From: Rachycentron canadum
Taxonomy: Eukaryota > Chordata > Actinopteri > Carangiformes > Rachycentridae
Direction of reading: 5' to 3'
DNA length: 64,000 nt
Assembly: GCA_038496675.1 (NCBI GenBank)
Contig: CM076660.1
Location: 15,952,750 to 16,016,749 of the forward strand
Shown here: piece by piece, positions 12,186-25,200 of the stretch
How positions within the stretch are numbered: the first letter of the stretch is position 1
Layout: each line of letters starts with the position of its first letter
Made by a program: the position numbers and the translations under genes
Notes under the pieces: generated by a model
What the model saw: only the letters and a program-made list of their open reading frames with translations
The model's database searches: none
Told to the model about the DNA's origin: nothing

Positions 12186-15100
12186 AACAGTCTTAAAGAT
12201 TTCCAGTCTTTTAAAAAATATTTTCCAGGATATTTTCAACAACCCAGAGATTTAAGTTTCTCTCTGTAGAAATATCCTTTAAACAGTAACTACACCCTCA
12301 AATTCTACTGAAACCCTTCTCTCCCTTCATGTTTAAAACATGCACCAGAGGAGCGAGGGAGCAACCACTGTGGGAGGTGTGGCCTTGTGGCTGCATAGTG
12401 TTTGACATACAGGGTAAGGGGACTGACCATCTCTCAGCATAGCATGGACAGAGATGTAAACTAACCAGCCATGACAAGCTTTTGTCGTTCAATGCACATA
12501 ATAGACCTCGGAGTCTTTCCTATTATGTCACAGTTTGGGACTGGCCAGAGGATTTGTTCAAATCCAAGCAGATAGAAAATGCCAATGTTTAAAGAGATCT
12601 GTATCAACATCATAGGCTAACAACAACTCTAAATGATTATGTGTACATTATGTATAAATTATTTAAAAAAAAATAGTATGTAGTCACTCTTTAAAACAGT
12701 AATAGCTAGTTTAGTCTATAGCTATAATAAAAGTGTCCAAAGGTAATTCATACAATAGTTTTAGGGCAGTAAAAAATGTTTAGAGGCGATGGAAATGACT
12801 GGTTGACAGAGCAGGTACAGCTGGAACTAACTAACTCAACCATTTCCATCAAAATTAGTGTGTCTAAGCAGGTTTTTTAAACGTAGGCCTCCGTGTAAGA
12901 TACTTCAATCAGTGATTGAGTGTTTTTAACTTATTTTGGGGCTTCAGCTCACAGTATAGCCATGGTTTGTCTGGTGTAACAGCACCTTGCTGGGCAGGTG
13001 ACAGGTCTGTCAGCGCTCTGCAAGATGTTACAGCAGGAAAAGGAACAAAAATATGTGTTACTGTTTGCAAGAGCAGATAAATCCTGTCTCCTGCAGAGTC
13101 ATTTGACCTGGGTCTGAATGCAGAATGCAGCCTCTTCCATCGTTGACCAAACCCAATGTTTGTTGGTCTGAGGGGTTTTTTTTGATAATGGAAAAGAGGT
13201 TTTATAAGGTGGGTCTAAGTAATCATGTTTGGTTAGCTAATGAAGAGCCATAGATTGCAGTCTACAAGCTCATACTTTATTGTAGCTAAATGTCCAACGG
13301 TATTTTCAACTTCTATCTAAAGACAATACATAGAAAGTTTGTCAGTGAAGGTTTTCCATGTCCTCACAGAAGTCCTATTTGTCTGTACCTGTAGGTGTGT
13401 CTCCTAAAAACATATGGATGCTGGTTACAGTACTGTCATTTCAGGTCTACTCACTGCAACTTTGAATTTTATCCCAATTGTTATATCAAACACAACACAC
13501 AAATTTCTCCCTTTCAAAAGAAAGTAGACACTGAAAAAAATAACAATTCTGAATTATTATTATTATTATTTAATATTATCCCTACAGAGAAAAAAATGAA
13601 TTACCTGTTAAAAAGGAAATCAAAAAATATTAAAATATGTGCCTGTTCTGCTTTCACACGTCATTAAAAAAACCTGCTGTCAAAAATAAAGATAGCGTTA
13701 GATGATAGTATTTTATTTCTTTTATCGGTACAATGTGACAAGTACATAAATATTAAAGGCTTACTTATAAACACAATCCTGTACTCGTCTCTTCCCTCAG
13801 TGACTGGGAGAGTCACAGAAGCTTATTCTCTTCAGCGCAGTAATTGGTTGGTCATGTCAGGAAGACACAGTGAGAAATTGACGACTAACAGAAAATTCCT
13901 CCCTCCTGTTGTGATCATTTGCTACTGCTGAATATTAAAAATGACACATTAAAGAACATTACCTTGAAGCACTTGACTAGAACCAATGTGAGTCCATTTT
14001 AATGGCACATTGTTTGCTCATCAGAGTCAATACTTGATAGGTATTATTATGAATTAGCTGCACACGCATAACAGCAGGGTGAGGAGTGATGGGCAGTGTC
14101 CTGTCTTAGAAAACCTTTCCTTCGCTGTATTAAGGTGCTGTCTTACTAGTCTATGAAATAGGCTTTATATGTATATATGTGGAAACCATAAACTGTTAAA
14201 AGTATTTGAAAACCGTCAAGCCGTCTTCTGCTTATTGATCTTTGCTCCACAATATTTACTGGTTTTAATAAAAGGTGCTGTGGCAAAAGGATGTTTCTGA
14301 AATCGTATGGAGTCCTGGAGAGGATAATCCATACTTTTATCACATCCTGCATTTGCTAAGGCAGGGCAGTCGAGAGAGCGAGAGAGCGAGTCAGTGCAGC
14401 TGGTGGGGCAGGTTGAGAGCTTCTTGCTAAGCAGCACCCTGTTTTTAATTATATATGAGGCAGAACTCACAGTGACAGAGAGGAAGTGCTCCTGAGAGTG
14501 AGGCCTCTGTGGCACATGAACACAGGGTGACTGACCAAGTCACTAAAAGGTCCCGTCACTCACATCTGAGTGGGCATTGACCCACTACACTGCCAGAGCC
14601 CTTGAGAGGACGGGCAAGGAGAAGGTGGGGTGCCCTGTACATCCACAGCCCTCCCATGTGGGGTGGAATTTCTGTCTGCATCAATTATTCAAGAGCCATC
14701 TTAGATAACACTCGCAGGGAGGATGGATGAGGTCTATTTCTGTATGGTACTTCATAAGGATGAAGACAGGAGGCATTTTTTATTTTGTGTGCTGGTGCTT
14801 CAGACACTGGATAACCAGTACTCTCCTTTGTGCGGAGGAGAGAAAAGGTAAAACCCGAAGTATCTCTGAAAAATGCTTTTAACACACTCTTCATTTGTTT
14901 CTCTTTGCTGACATTCTCAGATGTCAGCACTTTGTAGAAGATCTGAGGGACACACTTATTTCCTGCATCCTAGGTAGTTTAATAAACAGTGGGTGTTGCC
15001 AAGAGGGACCCCTACAAAGGTGACAAAAGCCTCAGAAAACTGGCCCTTGCTCTGTGTTTTCACACTGTGCTGCCCCCAAAATGATCCTCATCTTTTCTTG

Positions 15101-16862
15101 TAAGGTTTCTGGGACTCCCAGATGGGTCACATGGTCTCCATATGTGTCATTTTCTTTTACGAGTATTCCTGCAGTGGAGGTTGATGCAATTTCTGGCCCC
15201 ACCCTGTGAAGTACGACATGTCACAATACACAAGAGCGCAGCACATCCCTGCTGTGTGGCCACAAGTCCAAAACATTCGATGCTCCCAGCACATAGAGGT
15301 TTCTTCTTATCTTAAACTTCACAAAGCCCTACAATAGTAAAGGTTTACTCAACACTGATCACTATAACAGTAACTGTCTGGACCCTCACACATTGGCAAG
15401 GCAAAGGTGTATGCTGACTGTGAGGTGATGCATCAGAGACAGCTTTGATGTCAGTATTGACAAGATACAAGAAGGGAGGATTAAAGAACCAAAACAAGCT
15501 ACAATTTCCTCAAAATGTATATAGATTTACTGTAGTACAAAAAAATCTACAAAAGGAATTGAAGGCAAGTGACCTTATTCAGTTCAAATAATCAAAACAA
15601 TACAAATGGGTTCATCTTTGACCTGACCAGCATTTGTTCCAACTAATTCATGGTCTTTAATGAGGTCTGCAAATTATACTGAATTATTGGCAATGTTGTT
15701 GTTGGGTTATGTCTGTCCATGTTAAATACTAACAAATGGCATGAGCAAAAACTTTGAGAGATGATTATTTTTATTTATAGTTCAAATACTTTTGTGTACT
15801 TTGATTTAAGTGGTGTTGTGCTGTGAAAATAACTGCTATAATTGTTTAAAAGGAAAAAAAAAATCTGAATTTATAATTTAATAATGATTACTACAATATT
15901 GAACTATTTATTAAATTTGCATTCATAATTAGCGCCACTGTTTACAATCCAATTATTATCTAATTAGACATTCTTACAAACAGGCTGTGAGTTGGATTTA
16001 GAGGAGGATAATTTTTCTAAATAGTAAAAGTTGATAAGGGAGATTTGGTATCAGATTTGTTGGTAAACAAATGTTTTTGTAACTATTTTTGTAATATAAA
16101 TTGTGCAAAAATAGGTTTTGAATTGTTCTGTTTTGAAGTGTTGCCAGTACCAGTTTTGCTTTGTGTGCATAAATAGATGCTCTGGCTTGTGCATTCATGC
16201 TTGATGTTGATGTGTGATATTTGTGTGTTCACATGGTGCCATACCCACATGTCAAAGGATCTGAGACATTTGATTGTGACAGAATATCTTCCAGACGCAT
16301 ACACTTATTTCTGTCACACTCTGGAGTTTTCAGCTGCAGTCCTGAGCGCTGGCTGTGTTGCAGTGCAGAGACACAGAGGGTTGTATACTGGGGTCATATG
16401 TGACCTGGGCTGGTCCCTGGTGAACATGGTTCTACTACACTGGTCCTGTCAGTCAGACAGCCAGTCGGTCAGTCGCATTTCAGGAAAATGCTGGGCGGGA
16501 GTGAAGACGTGCAGTGAGAGAGGGAGCCCCCCCTGCACGGCAGTAAGACAAGTATTCCCTCCAGTCAATCACAATCCACAGAGCCGCTCAAATGATGCAG
16601 GATCTTTCAAGAGGCCTACAGGGTGGAACTGGGTGAAGGAGGACCTAATGTCACACTCACTACACTAAGGTCTGTTCCTGTCAATTAACATAGGTGACAT
16701 GATGACTTAGAAAACAGCTACTGAACTCTGTAGCACTCTGAGATGACCATATTACTGGTGTAAGTAAAAAATGCATCACTGGGACTCCGTGGAAGGTGTT
16801 AATCCCTGACTAATGAACTCTGCCTCTGCCAGTAGCTTCCCTGTTGCATCCCTGGACATCTC

Positions 16863-16866
<4 letters not shown>

Positions 16867-16912
<46 letters not shown>
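16867..16912. repeat. (TG)23 microsatellite
   Basis: Perfect TG array followed by further interrupted GT units to about 16941. In the sense strand it is a CA repeat about 340 nt downstream of the donor at 17254. Confidence 0.96.
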
Positions 16913-16913
<1 letters not shown>

Positions 16914-17254
16914 ATGTCTTGTGTGTGTTTGTGTGTGTGTGGTGGGGGATTCAGAGAGAGAGGGACAGGCTCCAGTCTCCCGTCCCTCAGCCTGACAGGC
17001 AGAACTCAGCCACACAATTTCACGGTTTGTGGGCAGTACACACCACTGCCTTCCCATCCCTGAGACCCAGAGACCCACAGAGTGTGTGTGTATGTGTGTG
17101 TTAGCCTGTGCATATGAACATGAATACACGCACACACATACACACACACACCAGCTCACCTATTAATACTAAGGAAAAGAAGAAATCAAATATTAATCCT
17201 TCAACGCCCACCTGGAATTGAAAAAAAAATAAAAATAAAAATGAGTGGACTTAC

Positions 17255-17337
17255 CATTTTGTTATTGATTTCATGAAAATGAATTTCACAGACTTTCTCT
17301 ACGATGTCTTCACTCTCAAAAGTTATGAAACCAAATC
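17255..17337 (-). CDS. msi2: msi2 exon: RRM2 RNP1 motif and C-terminal half (83 nt)
   Basis: On the minus strand a pyrimidine-rich acceptor ending gcaTAG precedes 83 nt. They encode, after completing a glycine codon, FGFITFESEDIVEKVCEI and then HFHEINNKM, ending in phase 0 before the donor GTAAGT. With the Arg and Gly from the upstream junction this gives RNP1, R-GFGFITF. Its two phenylalanines at RNP1 positions 3 and 5 stack on RNA bases in RRM proteins (known of the family). The remainder forms beta-3, helix 2 and beta-4 of RRM2. The wording ESEDI is that of Musashi-1 proteins, whereas human MSI2 has ENEDV; the next exon is clearly MSI2-type. The intron splits RRM2 inside RNP1, as in other vertebrate Musashi genes as far as I recall. 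In the sense strand a (CA)23 tract begins about 340 nt downstream of the donor. Confidence 0.96.
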
Positions 17338-17559
17338 CTATGCAGAGAGAAAGAGAGAAGGGAGAGGGGGAGAGAATGAGTTACGAGTTAGTGGAGAACC
17401 TTAACAAAACTTCGGTAACTAAAAGAAAATGCACCATAAGATTAAATATCATCAAGAGCCAGATCCAGAAACTCAAACTACATCAGTAGAGATTGGCTTG
17501 GGCATGGAAAAGAACAAGTGAACAAGACAGACATTGTCCTCTTTAAATCAAGAATATGA

Positions 17560-17840
17560 TGAAATCTGCCACATTATTAAGGGCACTCGAGGACCTCTTC
17601 TACAAAGAGAAGATGGAAAACAGCACAAAGCTCATTTAATGAGATTCAGGGAGCTAGGGCCCAGCATCTGAATTTCATTAAATGCATTTTGTGTTCTTTT
17701 TATTGAAATCTCACTGTATAACAAGCCCTCGTTTTTATGTTAATGCAAGCCTTAGAATGAATGTGTCGTTGACAGTGGGATTTTCATGCCATATTTATAG
17801 GATAAAAGCTTAACCCCTCTTTTAATACAAAGACAGAGAA
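17560..17840. promoter_or_regulatory. Possible conserved noncoding element near the RNP1 exon
   Basis: Unique, non-repetitive DNA with several TAATGA/TCATTA-type homeodomain cores close together (ctcatttaatgag, ttcattaaatgcat) and a run of balanced composition unlike the nearby AT-rich intron. This is pattern-based inference only; no alignment was possible. It lies 220-500 nt upstream of the exon in the sense direction. Confidence 0.25.
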
Positions 17841-19299
17841 ACAAGATGGTTTCAGACTTCTGAACACAAGTGGATTGCAATGCTCTCCTCTGTGTTTTGA
17901 TGGTGATGCACAAAGCAATCTAGCTTCTGTATAGCTGCGGTTGAAAGGAAAACTGATATTCTATTACTTTTGCAAAAGGGGAAACTGCACAAAAGAGAAA
18001 CAGTTAGTGAATAAAGCAGCAAGTGGGACTGAAAGGAGATGAGTTTCTTTTCAAAATGGCAAACACCCGTCGATGAAATAAAATCACATCAGATTGAGCT
18101 TAAACAGCGGTCACTCTGAACAACTAGCCATGTGGCCGACACACTCCACAGAGAGCGCCGCCAAGTTATTTTCATGGAGTGTGAGATGATACAGTAAGAA
18201 CAGTAACCCGCTGAATGTGGACAGGTACTGATATTGTCAAATACTGTCTCATTCAAACGGGCTAAGATGAATCTGTGTGCTCAGCCATCATGTTACAGTC
18301 ATCATCCACTTCACAGGACAAATCTCAAGGTCAAAGAAGCATTTTACAGCCTAGGATCCTGCACATGTGCACACATTCACATGCTAACATGTAGGATACA
18401 CTAACAAAAAAGATTTGTCAATGACCAGAGATTTTTCAGTGCCAATTTTACTGCGATAATTTATCCCTTTAATATATCTGGTTGTATTGGCTATGTGGCA
18501 AATCAATGAGCAGGGCTGTTTTAAGGTAGTATTAGATTCACCTGATTTTTTTAAATCAATGATTAAAATACCTTTATTTGCCAGGTTAGGTATTTAATTT
18601 ACTGGATAAGCCAATTCCCATTAGTTTTTTTGTTTTTAAATCATATATTTCACACTACCATATACATTATCCACATTACCCACTGTTACTGTTATGCTAA
18701 CTATTTGGCAGCTAAAAAATCTCCTTATTCACACCCATGCAGAAGTAGCAAAATGAAGTGCATTATAATACATTGGTTTGCTAAGCAGCTTATTCTATTA
18801 ATTCATCAGATCATCCAGAAAAATACGGATTTCTTTGTCAGCAGCAGTTTGTGCTGCTTACTCTGTAGCCTATCACACACAGTGACATTTATACTTCTGT
18901 CATACAATCTTTATCTCTCACTCACATTTTTCTTCTCAGCTCCTTCACCATAAATAACAGAACAATCTCTGTTACTGACACAAGCTAGAACACATCAAAA
19001 CGAAGAAGGGTTGGAAACCTAACGTGTGAGCTAATTAAACACGGACACACATCTAATCTAATGAGATCTTATGAGACAGAATATCAATTTCCATTGAGAC
19101 GTCTCAACGCTGAGTTGTGGCGAGAGCATGCTGCACGTGTGAGGTTGGGGGGTAGACAAGGGACCGATGATGACGACATGCTGGAACGGGAGGGGTGGAG
19201 GATGCACCCTTTTCTCCCGCTCACCCCACCTTCATGCCAGAGCAAGGAACACTTTTGACAACCAACAAATCAACCGCCAAGAGTAATTTGTCACAGTGG

Positions 19300-19410
19300 A
19301 GTGTAGGTAGAGGGAGTGGAATCTGGGGGGAATGAGGGCGTAGAGGGGAAAGAGAAAAAGGTGGAGATGAAAGGAGAAGGGGGTGGAGAGGAAGACAGAA
19401 AAAGTGACAA
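19300..19410 (+). repeat. GA-rich tract
   Basis: Purine-rich plus strand without a clean repeat unit; the overlapping minus-strand frame at 19221-19655 is a low-complexity translation. Confidence 0.6.
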
Positions 19411-20415
19411 GGAAAGAGGTTAACACACATGGCCCCTGTCGCCACACTCCTTCCTGCTGCCACCGGCAGCTCCTCCATCAACTGACAGGACATTTTCCAG
19501 TGCCCCATTATATCCACTGGGGTCAGGGCCAAGCCACACCACCACATATACCACCAGCAGGGCCCTTCCACCCATGACTGGATCTGTTTAAATGAACAAA
19601 AAGACATTTTGCTGCGTTGTAAACTACTCTTGGAATGTGTCTTGTACACATACACAAAACCCCCACAACAAGCATCCCTATTTTTCTGTCTCCTTGGCTC
19701 AGCTCACTCCACCTTGGTCAGTCCCCTGTGGGCTGTCTGAACCTCTGGCCCCGCCACTGCAGTCCTTTCCTCTACTATCCTATTTTACAGACCTTATAGA
19801 CAATTACAGGCCACAAAATAGCACCAGCAAAAGCATTTCTGTCTCCCATCCTCCTCCTGCAGGATGTCAGCAGAGCGAGATTATCCTCATGTATCCCGGC
19901 CCTTCTCCTCCAACTATCCACACATGGCAAGAAGCTGACCTCCACGAGACTATTAAATACTGACAGCACTGACAGACACGAGGAGAGAGGTGTCAACATG
20001 CTCACACTGAAAAAGCTTCCCACAGCTTGAACAATACCCTGTAAATGGAAACACACGGATGTCTGATATGAAGGCTGATAATAGGTGTTGTGTGGCTAGT
20101 AGCTCAGGCCTTGTGGCTGCACTTGCTCACACTTATTAGCCAGAGCTGGGCTTGGCCTCATCTCATCGCTCCACAGAATCGGCAGGGAGCCCAGTTTCAC
20201 GGCCTTTTACCAGCTTCATCATACTCACTCTTTATTTCACACTCATTCCAGTTTCTCTGCTTCTGTTGCTGCAGTGGGAAAAAAAGTTAATTCTACCAGA
20301 AGCAGATAATCATAATCCCTTTTAATAAATGTGCAAAATTTTCTAAAATTTTGTTTTCCCTTTGTCAATATGGATGTACTGAATGTACAGTAATGACTGA
20401 TGAGGGAAAAATAAA

Positions 20416-20455
<40 letters not shown>

Positions 20456-20463
20456 CACACACA
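20416..20463. repeat. Compound palindromic microsatellite (TG)n(TA)n(CA)n
   Basis: About 21 bp of TG, about 18 bp of AT and about 9 bp of AC in succession. TG and CA arms are reverse complements around the AT core, so the array can fold on itself as a cruciform or hairpin. Confidence 0.95.
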
Positions 20464-22029
20464 TTCTAAGGCTATTAATAGTCTTTTTTCCAGAGGTGTT
20501 TATTTGTCAAAAATAACAGCTAGTAGAAATGGTTGTGGAACCATTCTCGTCTGTAGTATAATGACTGGACTATTATAATGACAGCAGCTATATATACTGC
20601 AATAAGTAAACGAGATTACCCACAACTTCATAGGTCAGTCTTAAGCATAAAGAGAATTAAATACAAAAGGAGATTAGCGTATTGTTGCAATTTTAGTTGC
20701 TGATGCACACACATATATGCAATGCCAACCAAAACTTCAGTGAATAATCATTTTTAGACACTGAATGTCCATGTTCATTTGAATTGCTGCAGTCCCTTAG
20801 ACACTGTGGCTGGCTCAATGAATTTGCCAAGAAGGGTGTCCACATAGGGGTATGCTGAAGACAACTAATTTATTACACATAAACAAGACAGGAGGTGGTT
20901 TATGTGCAAAAGGAAAAGATAATTCCAAAATTAATGGCTGAGGAAGGTAGAGAAGCCAGTGAACACATGGCCCAGTTTCTATAGTCCAGAGAGCCCAGGT
21001 GAATGGCATCAGCTGATACCTCCCATGTCAACCTATTGCCTGCTGACGTTGGACAGGACAATCTCCAAGACAGAGGGAGGGGTGCCACACACAGTGCCAT
21101 AGCCATGTAAATCCAATGCTTCAAGAATAAGAACTGCATTGCTCCTGATTAAAACTGCATCTAATGAGAGGGGCCTGCTGCTGAGCTGTTCTGACTACCA
21201 GCCCTGTCAACAGAGAGTAAGGAAGTGGGGTGATCTGCAGGAAGTGTCAGTCGTGTCCTCTGGCACACAGCATGAAGGGAATGAAGCACCCCTGCCGTGC
21301 ATCGCACAGACAAATACACACGTGCAAACACAGAATACACACGCGCACAAACTGTGCGGATGCAAATACAAGCACATCCATTCTGTTTGTGTCCTAGGTT
21401 GCAACTTGTCTGCAGTTACGACTGCTCCTCCTATATTTTCCCCTACTGAATTGGTTATCCTGCCCTAATTATGCATGATCAAGCCTTCGTCTGTCCACTC
21501 AGGAGTAAGTCTACAGAAAGTTCCTGCACTGCATGTCTGTCTGTGTGCTCCATCCTCCAAGCACCATCTTCTTATAATGCAGAGAAGCAGACAGAGGCAG
21601 TCCGAACACCCACGGCACAGTTAGAGGCCTTTGATCAGTATTTCCGTCTGCTATTACTAGAGATCCAGAGCCCTGGGCATTAATCCTCTGTTGAATAAAG
21701 TTAGTACCAGGAACTTTCTAACAGCATAGGGCAGAGAAAAGACAATTTGGGAACAGCAAATTTGAGAAAATACCGTAACAGGAAATAATTAATTAGAGAC
21801 AGAAGAATCAGCATTAATTTTGTTATGAGGGTTGACATAAAAGCAACATAAGGTTTGAAAACGTGAAATTTGATTCAGACTCCATTTGGGAATAATTGTG
21901 AATGAAGTGAGTCAATGAACACATTGAAATAGGCCATGGCTGCTGGGGGAAATCCTGTCATACATAAGTATCACTATTGTTATACATTAACAATCAATCT
22001 CATGGTGCCTAAACACAACAGCATATATA

Positions 22030-22280
22030 GCTGGTCCTTGCTTCTCTCTCTTCTCTCTCACCCTGCCCCACCACCTTTCTACCTCATCTCTCTCCTCTCA
22101 ACCTAACTGGTCAAGGTAGACGGCCACCCACTCTGAGTCCTGTTCTGTCGGAGGGGTATTTCTTATTGTGGGGACTGTTTCTCTCATTAATATCTTAAGA
22201 TCTTGACCTTACTCTGTAAAGTTCCTTGAGATAATAATATTCGTATGATTTGACATTAAATAAATAAAATTAATTTGACC
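22030..22280 (+). mobile_element. 3' tail of a common teleost retroelement
   Basis: The plus strand reads CAACCTAACTGGTCAAGG, then GACGGCCACCCACTCTGAGTC, then a run ending with CTCTGTAAAGTTCCTTGAGA and a tail of AAATAAATAAAATTAATTTG. I recognise this wording (gatggccgcccaccctgagcc..., gtaaagtgccttgagataa..., ataaataaaattgaattga) as a very abundant 3' end of non-LTR elements in fish genomes. I cannot name the family with certainty. The 5' boundary is unclear; a CT-rich stretch (22045-22100) precedes it. It is a diverged, truncated copy inserted opposite to msi2 and carries no coding sequence here. Confidence 0.65.
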
Positions 22281-25200
22281 TGATGTTGTTGTTGCATTTT
22301 CAACGTGTAATCAATGCTTTAGATGTTCATCATATCTCTAAAGAAGTACATGAGGTATTCACCAGCATATGTTCAATCAATTTATAGCATCTAGCATCTT
22401 TGCAGATGCAACTTGCCTTTGATTTGACACTGAATCATCCAAAAGCAAACACAAATAAAGATTTGGTTTATTAGAGGTTGATAAAGAGACAAACACACTG
22501 AAGGAGACAGAGAGACAGACACAGAGATAGATTAGGTCCCACAGCCATGCCCAAAATCCCTAATCACAAATCAAGATAACAGCTAATAAAAATCCAAAAT
22601 AAATAAAAGGGATGCATCTGAGTCTGACGGGAAAAGTAAAGATGCACAATGTGAAATGAATCCCTTAAGTGTTAAGTACAGTGAACCGTGAGCACAGTTT
22701 CATCAAAGACACCATTGAGAAGATGAGACTAGTTAAAATAGAAGATGTTATGTGGGTTTTTGCTGCAAGTTTACAATATAAATGAGTCTGTTCTCCTAGC
22801 AATGTATTGTGCTGGGAGATATTGTTTGGAGGTTCAGAATTGTGAATGGTTCCAAATGTTTTAACCAGAAATAATAATATCTCTTCATTAAGATAAGTGA
22901 CTGCTTGCAGGAAATAAAACTGGTGTTCCCTTCCAGCATACATTGTTTTTGTCCCTGTTCATATATTCTGCCAAGAATCAGAAACAAAAAGACAAAAATA
23001 GAAATTAAATAATGTCAAAATGCAGGCTACCTATTTTATTAATCTGGACTCTGCCATTTATGTGACCTTGGTCATGTTACACACTTTGATGTGGAAATGA
23101 TGAGGGCATTTTAAAAGCTGAGCTGATAACATTCAGTGACTAAAGTAGAGCCAGTCTAAATGATAGTCGTGTATCATGGCTCGGTCCCAAAAACAGGAGA
23201 ACAGGAAAATGTATTTTAAGCAGCAGAGAAGTATGAGGTGATTTTAATAAGACAAAGTATAGGTTTAGGCCATATTCAATAATTAAGTCAATAAACACAC
23301 CCTTGTGTATTTTATTTACAAGGTAGTAAGTGACTGATTCATCTATTGAATCCCTGTTCATGTTAATCAAATGAGCCAACAGCCTTAGCTAGCTTTGTGT
23401 TCACCAATGTGCTGCATCTGGAGCTCTTGACAGATGTTATTGATGTAAAAAGGACCATTTCTAATGGGAAGTGCAAAGGTTTAGTATGTCAAACCAAATA
23501 TATTTTATCTGGGTTCTGAAGCCCTATTTAGTAATGTGATCATGGAGAAAAAAAAAGGAAAAAGAAAAAAGAAAACATGACAAAAACAATAAAAGACTTT
23601 GTGTAGGTGTCCTATAGTGCCCACGGGACCTGTCCTGCGTAGTGTGCAGTCTGTCAACCCTCAATCTGACTGAAACAACAAGGTGATCATTATGTGTATG
23701 GGGCTGTATGAGTGAGTGCCAGGTGGTTGAAGAGCTGGTTTAAAATTGGGCCACAAGTACCACATATGGTGTTTTGTTTGTTTAGCAGCAGCTCTCTGGC
23801 TTTTAAATGCTGGAGCTTATTAGTTCAGACAGCATCTAAAGGACATCTCATTATTGATCACTGAGAAATGTCTCACAGGAATTTTTAATAACACAATGAA
23901 ATGAAGCACTAGGCCAGAGAACAATTAGACAGAAACATAGTGATTGTAAATTGATTTAATTAGATTTCAATGTGATTGTTGTTTTCTTCATGCTTGGCCT
24001 TTATCATTTCATGGTGCCACAGTGAGTTTGTACTTATCAGGTCAAAGTGAGGATAAAAAATTGTAACTGTAACACTGAAAAATAGGTTATGGGCGGGCAC
24101 CCCCCCCCCCCAGCTTTTCCTTTAAATTAACAAAATACTCCACCAGGATAAACATACCTCTCCATTTGTGGTGTTCCCTATATGTAGTATGATATATGCT
24201 GGCAATATTTGCAACTACCCACCTATGAGATACCCCCAAATGGATGGATGTGCTGTATATGTATTAAATGTTTACAGTACCATACAACGTGCCTGCTTCC
24301 TCTGCATTTTTGCAGAGCAACTGGGCTCAGCATGCATGCTGAGGGAACTAGTTTGTCTGTGCCTCTATGTAGGTCAGCTTTCAGAGTTGGCCATCAATTT
24401 CTACTGTCCTACTTAAAGAGACACGCTGTCTCCTTACAAACACACACAAACATGAACACACACAATTACAGCACTTGTATTACATATGAAGACTGGAACT
24501 CAGACTCCTAACCTGGACTTGTGCAGTCATCGATTTTATTAAGGCTCTAATCACAGACATTTATTTAGGCCATAACTTCAGCGGATGTTGGTCAACACAA
24601 ATGGGCTGTCACACGTCCTGCTGTAGTGTGGTCAGCGGTAATAGGCATCTCAATATGAGCACAGAGCGTGTACTTGTGAAATGAATGCAGCTCTCTCCAC
24701 CTCTTTAGTATACTTTCAAACACTCTAACTCAAGAAAGACCCTCATTACTGCTAAACAATGTACCCATAAGTGTGAATTTCTCTCCTTCTATATGATCAT
24801 AAAGGCTCCTCCAGCAACAATTGAATGGAAGCAATTATCCGCAGACAAGGTGACTAACTACCCCTTTGCTCACTAGCACCCAGCAGTAAGCCACAAATAT
24901 CTAAAAAGAGCACTTGATGAAGACAAAGAAAAAAAGAAAAAAAAATCTATATTTTTCTATAATCTATAAAATATTTTGAATATTTTGAAATCCACAAAGT
25001 ATAGGTAAGACAATGCTGAAAAGAGGCGAAACAACCAATATGTTTCCTCTATGATGTAACTGATTATAGCACAGGAAACACAGTGAGGGACATTTACCTT
25101 TTTAACCCAAAGGTGGGTTTGTCAGGGAGCCGAGCTTTCACAATCATGATGAGATGGAAGAAAACCATGCTGCAGGTTATACCTGACCAAGACCCTTTGT

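Larger units (their letters stand above)
7456..17254 (-). other. msi2: msi2 intron, 9799 bp
   Basis: Bounded by donor GTAAGT (17254-17249) and acceptor TAG (7458-7456). Contents: a (CA)32 repeat at 7499-7562 close to the acceptor, a short A run at about 8058-8072, an A run at 10538-10554, a decayed Tc1-like transposase fragment at about 11860-12185, and a (TG)23 repeat at 16867-16912 near the 5' end of the intron. About 12200-16800 is AT-rich unique-looking sequence in which I recognise nothing. The 163-codon plus-strand frame at 16177-16668 has no recognisable domain. Confidence 0.9.

Noticed and set aside
16177..16668. 163-codon open frame on the plus strand
   Set aside because: No recognisable domain; composition looks like translated noncoding DNA and it lies antisense within an msi2 intron.
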